Shown here: one piece after another, positions 15,401-24,303 of the stretch
Numbering within the stretch: position 1 is the first letter of the stretch
Layout: the number at the start of each line of letters is the position of its first letter
NCBI RefSeq assembly: GCF_003347605.1
Contig: NZ_QDFZ01000015.1
Coordinates: 62,001 to 126,000, forward strand
Source: Chryseobacterium sp. KLBC 52
GTDB taxonomy: Bacteria > Bacteroidota > Bacteroidia > Flavobacteriales > Weeksellaceae
DNA: 64,000 bases
Direction of reading: 5' to 3'
Notes under the pieces: generated by a model
Databases searched by the model: none
Told to the model about the DNA's origin: nothing
The model's input: only the letters and a program-made list of their open reading frames with translations
Made by a program: the position numbers and the translations under genes

Positions 15401-18400
15401 TTAATTTTTTTCAACATTTATCTTAAAATTAACCTCATCTATTTCGATTTCGTTAAAATTTGAAAGTGAAGATACAATTTCTATTTTATTTGACAAGACT
15501 TCAGAAGAAATATATTCCTCATTTTTCTTAATCTCATTCAGGAAAGGAGAACTTTCTTCCAATGTGATTGAGATTCTGTCTGTCAGATCAAAGTCTTTAT
15601 CTTTTCGCAGGTTTTGAATTCTGTTGATGAACTCTCTTGCGATACCTTCAGATTTTAACTCATCGGTTAACGTCAAATCTAATGCCACAGTTGTTTTTCC
15701 ATCGGAAGTTACTGTCCATCCCGGGATATCTTTTGTAGAAATTTCCACATCATCAAGAGTAATCTCGTATCCCTGAACGTCTATTCTTCCTTCTTTTTCA
15801 AGACCGGCAATCTGCTCTGCAGTAAGATTGGCAATCTCGCCACCTACCACTTTCATGTCTTTTCCTAATTTAGGACCAAGCGCTTTGAAGTTAGGTTTTA
15901 TTTGCTTTACAATTAAGTGAGATGCTTCTTCAGCATTGATTAGCTGTAATTCTTTCACGTTTACTTCCTGCTTGATCAGGTCTGCTACAGCAAGAATCTG
16001 CTCTTCTGCTTTAGAATCCAGTACAGGAACCAATACTTTTTGTAACGGCTGACGAACTTTTACATTTTCTTTCTTTCTCAAAGAGAAAACCATACTTGTA
16101 ATGTTCTGTGCTAAATGGGTCTTTTCAACCAGATCCTGATCGATTAAACTTTCATCTGCTACCGGGAAGTTTGTTAAGTGTACAGATTCACAATTTTCTT
16201 TACCTGTTACCTTATTTAGATCCTGATACAACTGATCCATAAAGAATGGTGCAATTGGAGCAGATAATTTTGCCACTGTTTCAAGACAAGTGTATAAAGT
16301 CTGGTAAGCAGAGATCTTGTCATCAGAATAATCTCCTTTCCAGAAACGTCTTCTGCACAGTCTTACATACCAGTTGCTTAAGTTGTCGTTCACGAAGTTG
16401 CTGATTGCTCTTGCAACTCTTGTTGGTTCATAGTCTTCATAGAAAGCTTTCACTTCCTTGATCAGAAGATTCAGTTCAGAAAGAATCCATCTGTCGATTT
16501 CCGGACGGTTTTCCACTTCTTTTTCCGAATAGTTGAAGCCATCCACATTCGCATATAAAGCAAAGAATGAATAGGTATTGTAAAGTGTTCCGAAGAATTT
16601 TCTTCTTACCTCGTCAATTCCTTCAATGTCAAACTTCAGGTTTTCCCATGGGTTTGCATTCGAGATCATATACCAACGCGTTGCATCCGGTCCGTATACA
16701 GCCAGTGTTTCGAACGGATCCACAGCATTTCCTAAACGTTTTGACATTTTTTGTCCGTTCTTATCCAGAACAAGACCGTTACTCATTACATTTTTATAAG
16801 CAACTGAATCAAATACTGCAGTTCCGATAGCGTGAAGCGTATAGAACCATCCACGCGTCTGGTCAACACCTTCTGCAATGAAATCAGCAGGGAATGCTTT
16901 ATTATTATCGATTAATTCTTTGTTTTCAAAAGGATAGTGCAACTGTGCATAAGGCATAGACCCTGAATCGAACCAAACGTCGATCAAGTCGCTCTCACGC
17001 TTCATTGCTTTTCCTGAATCAGAAACCAATACCACTTTGTCTACTACGTTTTTGTGAAGATCCACAAGCTCATAATTAGACTCAGACATATTTCCGATGA
17101 TGAAACCTTTGAATGGATTTTCAGTCATCAGTCCTGCTGCAATTGATTTTTCGATTTCGTTGTATAATTCTTCTACAGAACCGATGATTTTTTCTTCTTT
17201 CAGGTCATCTGTTCTCCAGATTGGCAACGGAATACCCCAATATCTTGAACGGGAAAGATTCCAGTCGTTTACATTTTCCAGCCAGTTGGCAAAACGTCCT
17301 TCTCCGGTAGCTTTTGGCTTCCAGTTGATGTCTTTGTTCAGATTAACCAGTCTGTCTTTTACAGCAGTCATTTTTACAAACCAGGAATCAAGCGGATAGT
17401 ACAATACCGGCTTATCTGTTCTCCAGCAGTGTGGATAAGAGTGGACATATTTTTCTACTTTGAAGGCTTTGTTCTCTGTTTTCAACAAGATCGCAAGTTC
17501 TACATCCCATGATTTCTCAGGAGCAGTTCCTTCATCGTAATATTCATTTTTGATATAAGTTCCCGAGAATACCTCAGGCACATTGTCTCCTTTGATGAAT
17601 TTCCCTTGTAAGTCTACCAATGGTACAAGATTATCATTTTCGTCTTTTACCAACATTGGCGGGATCTCAGGCTGAGCCATTTTAGCAACTCTCGCATCAT
17701 CCGCACCAAAAGTAGGTGCCGTGTGAACGATACCTGTACCGTCCTCAGTCGTTACAAAATCCCCTAAGATTACTCTGAATGCGTTCTCAGGATTATCATT
17801 TGGCGTAAACCAAGGAACTAATTGCTCATATCTTGTATCAACAAGTTTTTCTCCTGTAAACTCTTTTAAGATTCTGAAAGGAATTACTTTCGTTTCCGGA
17901 GTATAATTCGCAAAATCTTCATCTGTACCTTCTGTATATTTTTTACCGAAAACCTTAGGTAAAAGAACACTTGATAACACTACGGTTACAGGTTCAAATG
18001 TATATTGATTGAAGGTTTTAACTACAACATATTCAATATCTCTACCTACGGTAAGAGCCGTATTGGATGGAAGCGTCCATGGAGTTGTCGTCCATGCAAG
18101 GATATGTACATCTCCGTCAACATCATTGAACAATGCTGAAGAGTCTTTCTTTACTTTAAACTGAGCCACAACCGTTGTGTCTGAAACATCACGATAGGTG
18201 CCAGGCTGGTTAAGCTCGTGAGAAGAAAGTCCTGTCCCTGCTTTCGGAGAGTAAGGCTGGATCGTGTAGCCTTTGTATAACAAGTCTTTGCTATACAACT
18301 GCTTCAATAACCACCAAACGGTTTCCATATATTTTGACTTGTACGTGATGTACGGATCATCAAGGTCTACCCAATATCCGATTTTCTCCGTAAGGTTATT

Positions 18401-18796
18401 CCAAACATCGGTATAACGCATTACCGCTTCACGACAAGCTTTGTTATAGTCTTCAATAGAGATTTTTTTGCCAATATCTTCTTTCGTGATTCCTAACTCT
18501 TTTTCTACACCCAGTTCCACAGGAAGACCATGCGTATCCCAGCCAGCTTTACGGAAAACCTGCTTTCCGTTCTGAGTCTGGTAACGGCAGAAAATATCTT
18601 TCAATGCTCTTGCCATTACGTGGTGAATTCCAGGCATACCGTTTGCTGAAGGCGGACCTTCATAAAAAACAAACTCAGGATTTCCCTGACGAATCTCAAC
18701 ACTCTTATTGAAAGTTTTATTTTGTTTCCAAAATTCCGCTACATTCTCTGCTACGTCAATAAGGTTGAGGTTTTTGTATTCTTTAAATTGGCTCAT
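15401..18796 (-). CDS. ileS: Isoleucyl-tRNA synthetase
   Basis: Class I synthetase of 1131 residues. The HIGH element is in GPPSANGMPGIHHVMARALK, the editing (CP1) domain follows, the KMSKS loop is NGQKMSKRLGNAVDP, and the anticodon-binding domain lies in the C-terminal third. The length and the C-terminal extension fit the larger IleRS type found in Bacteroidetes, some of which tolerate mupirocin (family knowledge; not readable here). It is the first gene of a six-gene minus-strand string ending in lspA and sanA. ileS-lspA linkage is common in bacteria. Confidence 0.97.
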   Translation of the reverse strand: MSQFKEYKNLNLIDVAENVAEFWKQNKTFNKSVEIRQGNPEFVFYEGPPSANGMPGIHHVMARALKDIFCRYQTQNGKQVFRKAGWDTHGLPVELGVEKELGITKEDIGKKISIEDYNKACREAVMRYTDVWNNLTEKIGYWVDLDDPYITYKSKYMETVWWLLKQLYSKDLLYKGYTIQPYSPKAGTGLSSHELNQPGTYRDVSDTTVVAQFKVKKDSSALFNDVDGDVHILAWTTTPWTLPSNTALTVGRDIEYVVVKTFNQYTFEPVTVVLSSVLLPKVFGKKYTEGTDEDFANYTPETKVIPFRILKEFTGEKLVDTRYEQLVPWFTPNDNPENAFRVILGDFVTTEDGTGIVHTAPTFGADDARVAKMAQPEIPPMLVKDENDNLVPLVDLQGKFIKGDNVPEVFSGTYIKNEYYDEGTAPEKSWDVELAILLKTENKAFKVEKYVHSYPHCWRTDKPVLYYPLDSWFVKMTAVKDRLVNLNKDINWKPKATGEGRFANWLENVNDWNLSRSRYWGIPLPIWRTDDLKEEKIIGSVEELYNEIEKSIAAGLMTENPFKGFIIGNMSESNYELVDLHKNVVDKVVLVSDSGKAMKRESDLIDVWFDSGSMPYAQLHYPFENKELIDNNKAFPADFIAEGVDQTRGWFYTLHAIGTAVFDSVAYKNVMSNGLVLDKNGQKMSKRLGNAVDPFETLAVYGPDATRWYMISNANPWENLKFDIEGIDEVRRKFFGTLYNTYSFFALYANVDGFNYSEKEVENRPEIDRWILSELNLLIKEVKAFYEDYEPTRVARAISNFVNDNLSNWYVRLCRRRFWKGDYSDDKISAYQTLYTCLETVAKLSAPIAPFFMDQLYQDLNKVTGKENCESVHLTNFPVADESLIDQDLVEKTHLAQNITSMVFSLRKKENVKVRQPLQKVLVPVLDSKAEEQILAVADLIKQEVNVKELQLINAEEASHLIVKQIKPNFKALGPKLGKDMKVVGGEIANLTAEQIAGLEKEGRIDVQGYEITLDDVEISTKDIPGWTVTSDGKTTVALDLTLTDELKSEGIAREFINRIQNLRKDKDFDLTDRISITLEESSPFLNEIKKNEEYISSEVLSNKIEIVSSLSNFNEIEIDEVNFKINVEKN

Positions 18797-18832
18797 TGTA
18801 AATATCTCAATATCGTTGATTAATTAAGTCTG

Positions 18833-18840
18833 CAAATTTA
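18833..18840 (-). promoter_or_regulatory. -7 box of ileS
   Basis: TAAATTTG on the minus strand, 36 bp before the ileS start, is a full match to TAnnTTTG. A TTG at the -33 position is not evident. Confidence 0.5.
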
Positions 18841-18933
18841 CTAAAATTTGTCGGTTTATAATATATGTTTTATTTTGATATCTTCTATTAAAAAGTTCAA
18901 TTTCAGAAATATAAATGAAGAAAGTGAGAAAAA

Positions 18934-18962
18934 GTGAATAGTGAATGGTGAATAAGTGAATT
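18934..18962. repeat. Short tandem repeat GTGAATA/G, four units
   Basis: Units GTGAATA, GTGAATG, GTGAATA and GTGAATT follow one another with a single extra A before the last. Like the AAAGATA array at 12906, the period is seven bases. Confidence 0.75.
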
Positions 18963-19000
18963 TTCCTGGCTGTTTTTCATATGAAATTTAATGCAATTTA

Positions 19001-19070
19001 TTCAATAGGAGCGGGCTTTAGCCCGCTTAAATAATAAAAACAAATCCTACGGCTTTAGCCAAAACCTACA
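19001..19070. repeat. Dispersed palindromic repeat, family B copy 2
   Basis: TTCAATAGGAGCGGGCTTTA continues as GCCCGCTTAA and ends in GGCTTTAGCCAAAACCTA. It contains two hairpins, GCGGGCTTTAGCCCGC and GGCTTTAGCC. This is the cleanest copy of the family in the window. Confidence 0.8.
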
Positions 19071-19116
19071 ACATAATCATCTGTGAAAATCTGTGAAATC
19101 TGCGGTTAAAAAAATA
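19071..19116. repeat. Dispersed repeat, family C copy 2
   Basis: ACATAATCATCTGTGAAAAT then CTGTGAAATCTGCGGTTAAA follows family B copy 2 with no gap. The B-then-C order is the same as at 12981-13125. Confidence 0.7.
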
Positions 19117-19168
19117 AGCATAACTTAAAAATTCGTATATTTAATTAGACGTAAAACCCAAATGCTGT

Positions 19169-20857
19169 ATGAAAATCTTTTATTACCTAATGCTTTTTGT
19201 CTGTTTTATCAACACAAGCATTGTACAAGCTCAAAATAATTATCCACAAAATTATTTCAGGAATCCACTCAACATTCCCATGCAGCTAGCAGCCAATTTT
19301 GGAGCTATCAGGACCAATCACTTTCATATGGGGCTGGATTTAAGAACCAATAGCCAGGAAAACCTTCCTGTTCTTGCAGCTGCGGATGGCTATGTAAGCA
19401 GGATAAAAGTCGAGCGCTACGGATTTGGAAATGCTGTGTACATTACTCACCCCAATGGCTATACAACAGTATATGCTCACCTGAACAAATATTTTAATGC
19501 ACTTGATGAATACGTAAAGGAAAGACAATATAAAGACGAAAAGTGGGAACAGGACATCATTTTTCAACCCGGACAGTTTCCTGTGGAAAAGGGACAACAG
19601 ATTGCTTTGAGCGGAAATACCGGAGGATCTGCAGGTCCGCATCTTCATTTTGAAATAAGAGATACCAAAACAGAGGAATGCCTGAACCCGTTACTTTTTG
19701 GTTTTGCCATTCCTGATAATATAGCCCCGATTATTAGCGGATTGTATTGGTATGACCGACGTTTCAGTACGTATGAACCAGGAGCGAATAGTATTACCAT
19801 AAAAAAAGCGGGAAATATTTATACTGCCGGTCTCATTCAGGTAAATTCTCCGGAAATAAGTTTGGGCATTAAAGCAGTTGATAAAGCTAATCAGGGTTTT
19901 AATTTAGGTGTTTATAATGCTGACCTATTGATGGATGGAAAGCTGATTTACAGTTTTAAAATTGATAAGATTCACTATGATGATACCCGATATATCAACG
20001 GCTGTATAGATTATACCAAATTTATCAGAGATAAAATGGGAATTCAGCACCTGTCCGATTTACCGGGAATGAAACTTCAGAATTATAGTCTTCCAAATTT
20101 AACAGGAATGATCAGACTTCAGGATGAAAATGTTCATACCATTGAAATTGTTCTGAAAGACGTGAAAGGAAATACAAGCCGGTTAACAACAAAACTCCAG
20201 TTAAGCAAAACCTCAGATAAAATATCTCCTACGGCAAAAACACTAATAGCTAACGAAGCGAAAACCATTACCACAGAAAATACGGAGATTACCTTCAGTA
20301 AAAATGCCATGTATGATGCGGTAAATTTCAATGCTTATGAAAAACCGGATGCTGATCCGAATGCCGTTTCAAACAGTATTGTTTTGCAAAGTCCATACAT
20401 TCCCGTTCAGGACGAATATACTTTAAAAATAAAACCGAATAGAAAATTAACCAATACAGAAAAAGATAAAGCTGTTATCCTCCTTGATTATGGCAGTGAT
20501 AAAACCGTTGTCAAGGTAAAATGGAATGGTGATTGGGCAGAAGGGAAATTCAACAGATTGGGTACCGCAAAATTGTTGATTGACAATAATTTTCCATCCG
20601 TTTCATCAGGCTGGTCAGAAGGGGCATTGGTTAATAGCAGTTCTTTACTCTTAAAAGGAACAACGAAAGTGGGAGATATTATTTCATTTCGTGCCGAACT
20701 GGATGGCAAATGGTTGAGGTTTGCCCGTGTAAAAGATAATTTTGTCTACATTTTTGATGAAAAATGTCCTAAAGGAAGCGGTTCTCATACTTTAAAAGTG
20801 ACAACCATCAATACTGCCGGGAATACCAATACCCAAACTTTTACGTTTCAAAGATAA
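19169..20857 (+). CDS. M23 family metallopeptidase (LytM-type), secreted
   Basis: 562 residues with a signal peptide (about 1-22, cleaved near QAQ). The peptidase domain at about 35-185 has the zinc ligands H53 and D57 (HFHMGLD) and the GPHLHFEIRD motif, all required for activity. The remaining 370 residues are beta-rich with no enzyme motif, perhaps a substrate- or surface-binding region. The family cuts peptidoglycan cross-links or acts through partners. It is transcribed toward the flexirubin locus but has no evident link to it. Confidence 0.9.
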   Translation: MKIFYYLMLFVCFINTSIVQAQNNYPQNYFRNPLNIPMQLAANFGAIRTNHFHMGLDLRTNSQENLPVLAAADGYVSRIKVERYGFGNAVYITHPNGYTTVYAHLNKYFNALDEYVKERQYKDEKWEQDIIFQPGQFPVEKGQQIALSGNTGGSAGPHLHFEIRDTKTEECLNPLLFGFAIPDNIAPIISGLYWYDRRFSTYEPGANSITIKKAGNIYTAGLIQVNSPEISLGIKAVDKANQGFNLGVYNADLLMDGKLIYSFKIDKIHYDDTRYINGCIDYTKFIRDKMGIQHLSDLPGMKLQNYSLPNLTGMIRLQDENVHTIEIVLKDVKGNTSRLTTKLQLSKTSDKISPTAKTLIANEAKTITTENTEITFSKNAMYDAVNFNAYEKPDADPNAVSNSIVLQSPYIPVQDEYTLKIKPNRKLTNTEKDKAVILLDYGSDKTVVKVKWNGDWAEGKFNRLGTAKLLIDNNFPSVSSGWSEGALVNSSSLLLKGTTKVGDIISFRAELDGKWLRFARVKDNFVYIFDEKCPKGSGSHTLKVTTINTAGNTNTQTFTFQR

Positions 20858-20920
20858 AACTGTAGCTGCAATCATGAATACATTTTACATGAATACCTCC
20901 TACAATCTTGTAATTTTAAA

Positions 20921-20928
20921 TAAATTTG
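20921..20928 (+). promoter_or_regulatory. -7 box before the CoA-ligase gene
   Basis: TAAATTTG, 20 bp before the TTG start of the ligase gene, matches TAnnTTTG. The expected leader is about 14 nt. There is no TTG at -33. Confidence 0.45.
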
Positions 20929-20948
20929 CTTTTTAAAAATTAAAATCA

Positions 20949-22241
20949 TTGGAATTTTATCCGTCAATCGAAAAAGCAGGGATTCAGGAAATCAAAATAT
21001 TTCAGGAAGAAAAACTTCATGAGCTTTTGAGGTATCTTGAAACTCATTCCCCTTTTTATCAGAAACTGTTCAAAGAAAATAATATCCATATTGCTGACAT
21101 TCGTACGTTGGAAGATCTTCAGAAGATTCCTACGACTACAAAAAACGATCTCCAGCAGTATAACCATGATTTTTTCTGCATAACACCGGATAAAATTGTG
21201 GATTACAGTACCACTTCCGGAACATTGGGAGATCCGGTAACTTTTGGATTGTCTGACAGTGATCTTGAAAGGCTTGCGTACAATGAAGCGATATCTTTCG
21301 CCTGTGCAGGAATTCAGAAAGGAGATGTTGTTCAGATGATTACCACCATTGATAAAAGGTTTATGGCCGGGCTTGCTTATTTTCTTGGTTTAAGAAAAAT
21401 GGGTGCTAGCGTAGTGAGAATGGGTCCTGGAATTCCGGAACTGCAGTGGGATTCTATTTTCAGATACAAACCCAAATATTTGATCACCGTACCTTCTTTT
21501 CTACTTAAAATGATTGATTATGCCGAAAAACATGGATTGGATTATAAAAATTCCGGTGTGTATGGGGCTGTATGTATTGGAGAAAGCATCAAAAATCAGG
21601 ATTTTACAGATAATATTCTTTCACAGAAAATCAAAGAGAAATGGGACATCAAACTCTTTTCCACCTATGCTTCTACCGAGATGAGCACCGCTTTTACAGA
21701 GTGTGAGTTCCAGATGGGAGGACATCACCACCCAGAATTGATTATTACAGAAATTCTGGATGATGAAGGAAATCCTGTAAAAGAAGGAGAAAGCGGAGAA
21801 CTTACGATTACGACTTTGGGAGTGGAAGCCATTCCTTTGTTGAGGTTTAAAACCGGAGATCTTGTAAAAGCCCACTATGAGCCATGCCAGTGCGGAAGAA
21901 ATACAATGAGATTAGGACCTGTTGTAGGAAGAAAGCAGCAGATGATCAAATACAAAGGAACAACGCTGTACCCACCGGCAATGAATGATATTTTGAATGA
22001 TTTCAACAATATCTTATGCTATCAGATTGTTATTCAGGCTAACGAAATCGGACTTGATGAGATCATTATTAAACTAAGTACTGAAGCGGATCACGAAGGG
22101 TTTGTTAATGAAGTAAGAGACCACTTCCGTGCAAAATTAAGAGTGAGTCCGAAAATTGAAATCATAGATTTTGATGTTCTCTCTAAAACTGTTTTTAACC
22201 CAAACAGCAGAAAGCCAATCACTTTTATTGACTTAAGATAA
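20949..22241 (+). CDS. Phenylacetate-CoA ligase-like adenylating enzyme, probable 4-coumarate activator
   Basis: 430 residues of the PaaK-like branch of the AMP-forming ligases. The phosphate-binding loop is YSTTSGTLGDPVTFG, the adenylate-binding region FSTYASTEMSTAFTE, and the hinge GVEAIPLLRFKTGDLV. A CxCGR segment (HYEPCQCGRNTMRLG) is typical of this branch. The start codon is TTG; no nearer ATG gives the expected N terminus. Being first in the flexirubin locus and near the tyrosine ammonia-lyase, it most likely activates 4-coumarate for loading on a carrier protein (inference). It stands alone on its transcript or with the next small gene. Confidence 0.82.
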   Translation: MEFYPSIEKAGIQEIKIFQEEKLHELLRYLETHSPFYQKLFKENNIHIADIRTLEDLQKIPTTTKNDLQQYNHDFFCITPDKIVDYSTTSGTLGDPVTFGLSDSDLERLAYNEAISFACAGIQKGDVVQMITTIDKRFMAGLAYFLGLRKMGASVVRMGPGIPELQWDSIFRYKPKYLITVPSFLLKMIDYAEKHGLDYKNSGVYGAVCIGESIKNQDFTDNILSQKIKEKWDIKLFSTYASTEMSTAFTECEFQMGGHHHPELIITEILDDEGNPVKEGESGELTITTLGVEAIPLLRFKTGDLVKAHYEPCQCGRNTMRLGPVVGRKQQMIKYKGTTLYPPAMNDILNDFNNILCYQIVIQANEIGLDEIIIKLSTEADHEGFVNEVRDHFRAKLRVSPKIEIIDFDVLSKTVFNPNSRKPITFIDLR

Positions 22242-22280
22242 AATTAAAATAAAGAGTGGGTAAAGATTTCCTTTTTACAA

Positions 22281-22288
22281 TATCTTTG
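22281..22288 (+). promoter_or_regulatory. -7 box before the small secreted-protein gene
   Basis: TATCTTTG, 29 bp before the ATG at 22317, is a full match to TAnnTTTG, suggesting that this gene has its own start site. Confidence 0.45.
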
Positions 22289-22316
22289 GGCTCTTAAATA
22301 GTAAAACTAATACACT

Positions 22317-22916
22317 ATGAAAAAATTATTTCTGCTGCTTTTTGCAGCCATTACCACGGCAACTTTTGCCCAGGACAAAATTAATATTGAATCTGGAAAT
22401 TTTGACTTTCTGAAAGATCAGACTGAGGTAAATGTTCAGTTTAAATTTGAAAACCCTCTTTTTCAGGCAGATAATTATACTGAAGCCCAGTATCTTGAAA
22501 GAAGAAAGACAGAAACGTTAGCTAAGAAAGGCGAAGAATCCTGGAAAGAATGGGATGAAGAGTGGCAAAAGCATAAAGAATCTGTTTTTTTTGATAAGTT
22601 TATTGAAGGAGTAAATGGTAAAGCGAAAAAAATAAAATTCAGTAAAGGAGCATCGGCAAAGTACACCTTGATACTGGAGACAAAATGGATCTATGCCGGA
22701 TGGACAGGATTTGTAACACAACCTGGTAAATTAACCTCAGAAATGATATTTGTTGAAACTGAAAACCCATCTAAAGTGTTAGCTAAAGTTCAGGGTGATA
22801 AGATTGAAGGGATAGGAAGTAAAGGCAGTTATCGTATGGAATACGGAAGAATATCTGCAGCCTATGAAAAAACAGGAAAAGAATTAGGGAAAGCTATTAA
22901 AGATGCTTTAAAATAA
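22317..22916 (+). CDS. Secreted protein of unknown function
   Basis: 199 residues with a clear signal peptide (MKKLFLLLFAAITTATFAQ). The mature part has a strongly charged central helix rich in Trp, Glu and Lys (about 60-95, SWKEWDEEWQKHKESVFFDK). A beta-rich half follows (YTLILETKWIYAGWTGF) and a Gly/Ser linker precedes a C-terminal amphipathic helix. No known domain is recognised. It lies inside the flexirubin locus between the ligase and the halogenase-like gene and is convergent with the latter, so an envelope role linked to the pigment is possible but unsupported. Confidence 0.6.
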   Translation: MKKLFLLLFAAITTATFAQDKINIESGNFDFLKDQTEVNVQFKFENPLFQADNYTEAQYLERRKTETLAKKGEESWKEWDEEWQKHKESVFFDKFIEGVNGKAKKIKFSKGASAKYTLILETKWIYAGWTGFVTQPGKLTSEMIFVETENPSKVLAKVQGDKIEGIGSKGSYRMEYGRISAAYEKTGKELGKAIKDALK

Positions 22917-22917
22917 C

Positions 22918-22949
22918 AAAAAACGGTCTGAATGTTCAGACCGTTTTTT
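22918..22949. terminator. Bidirectional terminator
   Basis: A perfect 15-bp stem with a two-base loop (AACGGTCTGAA TG TTCAGACCGTT) is flanked by A and T runs on both sides. It serves the convergent genes ending at 22916 and 22949. Confidence 0.92.
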
Positions 22950-24205
22950 TATGCTTGATTTTGCTGTTCCTGTTTTTCCAGCTTGATCAGGTTGGCAAGG
23001 TTTTTAATAACTGTATCGTGCTTTCTCACAAAAGGATTGTCTTTATTCCAGACATAGCCTGCTAAAACAGCACAGATCTTTTTCTTTACGTCCGGATTTT
23101 CCGGTTGATGGAAGAATAATTCCTGAAGATTTCCGGTATACCATTCTTTTACATACGTTGTGAAAACATCCACTCCATATAAAATGTAGTCTGTGTATTC
23201 CTTCTGCCAGTCAATTTTTTCTCCGTTTAATTGTCTTAATGCCAGTTTTGCGGCCAGCATTCCGGATTCTGTAGCAAAAGCCATTCCTGAAGAGAATACC
23301 GGATCAAGGAATTCTGAAGCATTCCCCGTTAAAGCAAATCCGTCTCCGAATAAACTTTTTACAGAACAGGAATAATCTTTCAGATGTTTAGGTTCAAAAA
23401 GGAAATCTACGTTTCCAAAACGTTTTACATAATATTCAGAAAGAGAAATCGCTTTTCTTAAAGCTTCCGTTGTATCTCCGTTTTCAGATAATTTGTCGAT
23501 ATATTCAGTAGGACCTACAATTCCTAAACTTGTGTTTCCGTTGGAAAAAGGAATTACCCAAAGCCATACTTCTGTTTCAATAATGTCAAAAGAAATTAAA
23601 GTTCCTTCCTCTCCCGGTTCTCTGTTGATATCATTTACATGAGAGAAAATCGCAGAGTGAGGAGATAGTTTTGAAGGTTTCTCCAAATCAAGAAGACGAG
23701 GCAGTACTCTTCCGTAGCCGCTGGAATCGATAACAAACTTAGCATGGATCTCTTTTGTTTCTCCATCCTTGTTTCTTACCGTAGTTATAGAATCTGTTCC
23801 GTCAAATTTGATGTCTATCACTTCAGTTTCAAACTCAAGATCAATTCCCTTATTTATGACTTCCTGAGCAAGCGTATTATCAAAATCAGCTCTTGGAACC
23901 TGCCAGGTCCAGTCCCAGCCTTCTCCGAATTTGTTGCTGAAATCAAAAATGCAGACTTCCTCACCACGAAGAAAACGAGCTCCAAGCTTTTTTTCAAAGC
24001 CCATTTTGTCTAATGCAGGGAAAAGTCCGGCTTCTTCAAAGTGGTCCATTACCCTTGGAATTAAGCTTTCTCCAACTACGAGTCTGGGGAATTTTGTCTT
24101 TTCGACTACTTTTACGCTGACGTTATTGTTCTTCAGGTACGAAGAAGACACGCATCCGGAGGGTCCGGCTCCGATTACAAGAACGTCAACAAATTCTTTG
24201 CTCAT
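22949..24205 (-). CDS. Flavin-dependent halogenase/geranylgeranyl-reductase-like oxidoreductase
   Basis: 418 residues. The FAD-binding Rossmann motif is VLVIGAGPSGCVSSSYL at the N terminus, followed by FPRLVVGESLIPR, the signature of the tryptophan-halogenase-like flavoprotein group. The VWLWVIPF segment recalls the WxWxIP motif that keeps halogenases from acting as monooxygenases. FLDPVFSSGMAFATESG is the second flavin motif. It is divergent from the tyrosine ammonia-lyase gene with paired promoters, which places it in the flexirubin locus. Ring chlorination or another oxidative tailoring step is possible; the sequence alone does not decide between halogenase and hydroxylase. Confidence 0.8.
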   Translation of the reverse strand: MSKEFVDVLVIGAGPSGCVSSSYLKNNNVSVKVVEKTKFPRLVVGESLIPRVMDHFEEAGLFPALDKMGFEKKLGARFLRGEEVCIFDFSNKFGEGWDWTWQVPRADFDNTLAQEVINKGIDLEFETEVIDIKFDGTDSITTVRNKDGETKEIHAKFVIDSSGYGRVLPRLLDLEKPSKLSPHSAIFSHVNDINREPGEEGTLISFDIIETEVWLWVIPFSNGNTSLGIVGPTEYIDKLSENGDTTEALRKAISLSEYYVKRFGNVDFLFEPKHLKDYSCSVKSLFGDGFALTGNASEFLDPVFSSGMAFATESGMLAAKLALRQLNGEKIDWQKEYTDYILYGVDVFTTYVKEWYTGNLQELFFHQPENPDVKKKICAVLAGYVWNKDNPFVRKHDTVIKNLANLIKLEKQEQQNQA

Positions 24206-24234
24206 CTTTGATTTTTTATTTTAATAATAACTTT

Positions 24235-24253
24235 TATCTTTGCCGCAAAATTA
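24235..24253. promoter_or_regulatory. Back-to-back -7 boxes of the halogenase-like and ammonia-lyase genes
   Basis: TATCTTTG on the plus strand (24235-24242) faces the ammonia-lyase operon. TAATTTTG on the minus strand (24253-24246) faces the halogenase-like gene. The two boxes are three bases apart, so the polymerases would compete or be jointly controlled. A TTTG at 24207-24210 and a CAA at 24276-24278 lie 22-24 bp away, slightly beyond the usual -33 spacing. Confidence 0.5.
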
Positions 24254-24303
24254 GTGACAAATAATTAATATTTTACAAAATTATCAACTATTACTTTTAA
24301 TTG

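Larger units (their letters stand above)
18797..19168. other. 372-bp gap between ileS and the M23 peptidase gene
   Basis: The gap holds the ileS -7 box (18833-18840), a GTGAAT heptamer-like tandem repeat (18934-18962), family B copy 2 (19001-19070) and family C copy 2 (19071-19116). No ORF longer than a few tens of codons and no RNA gene is seen in it. Confidence 0.7.
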
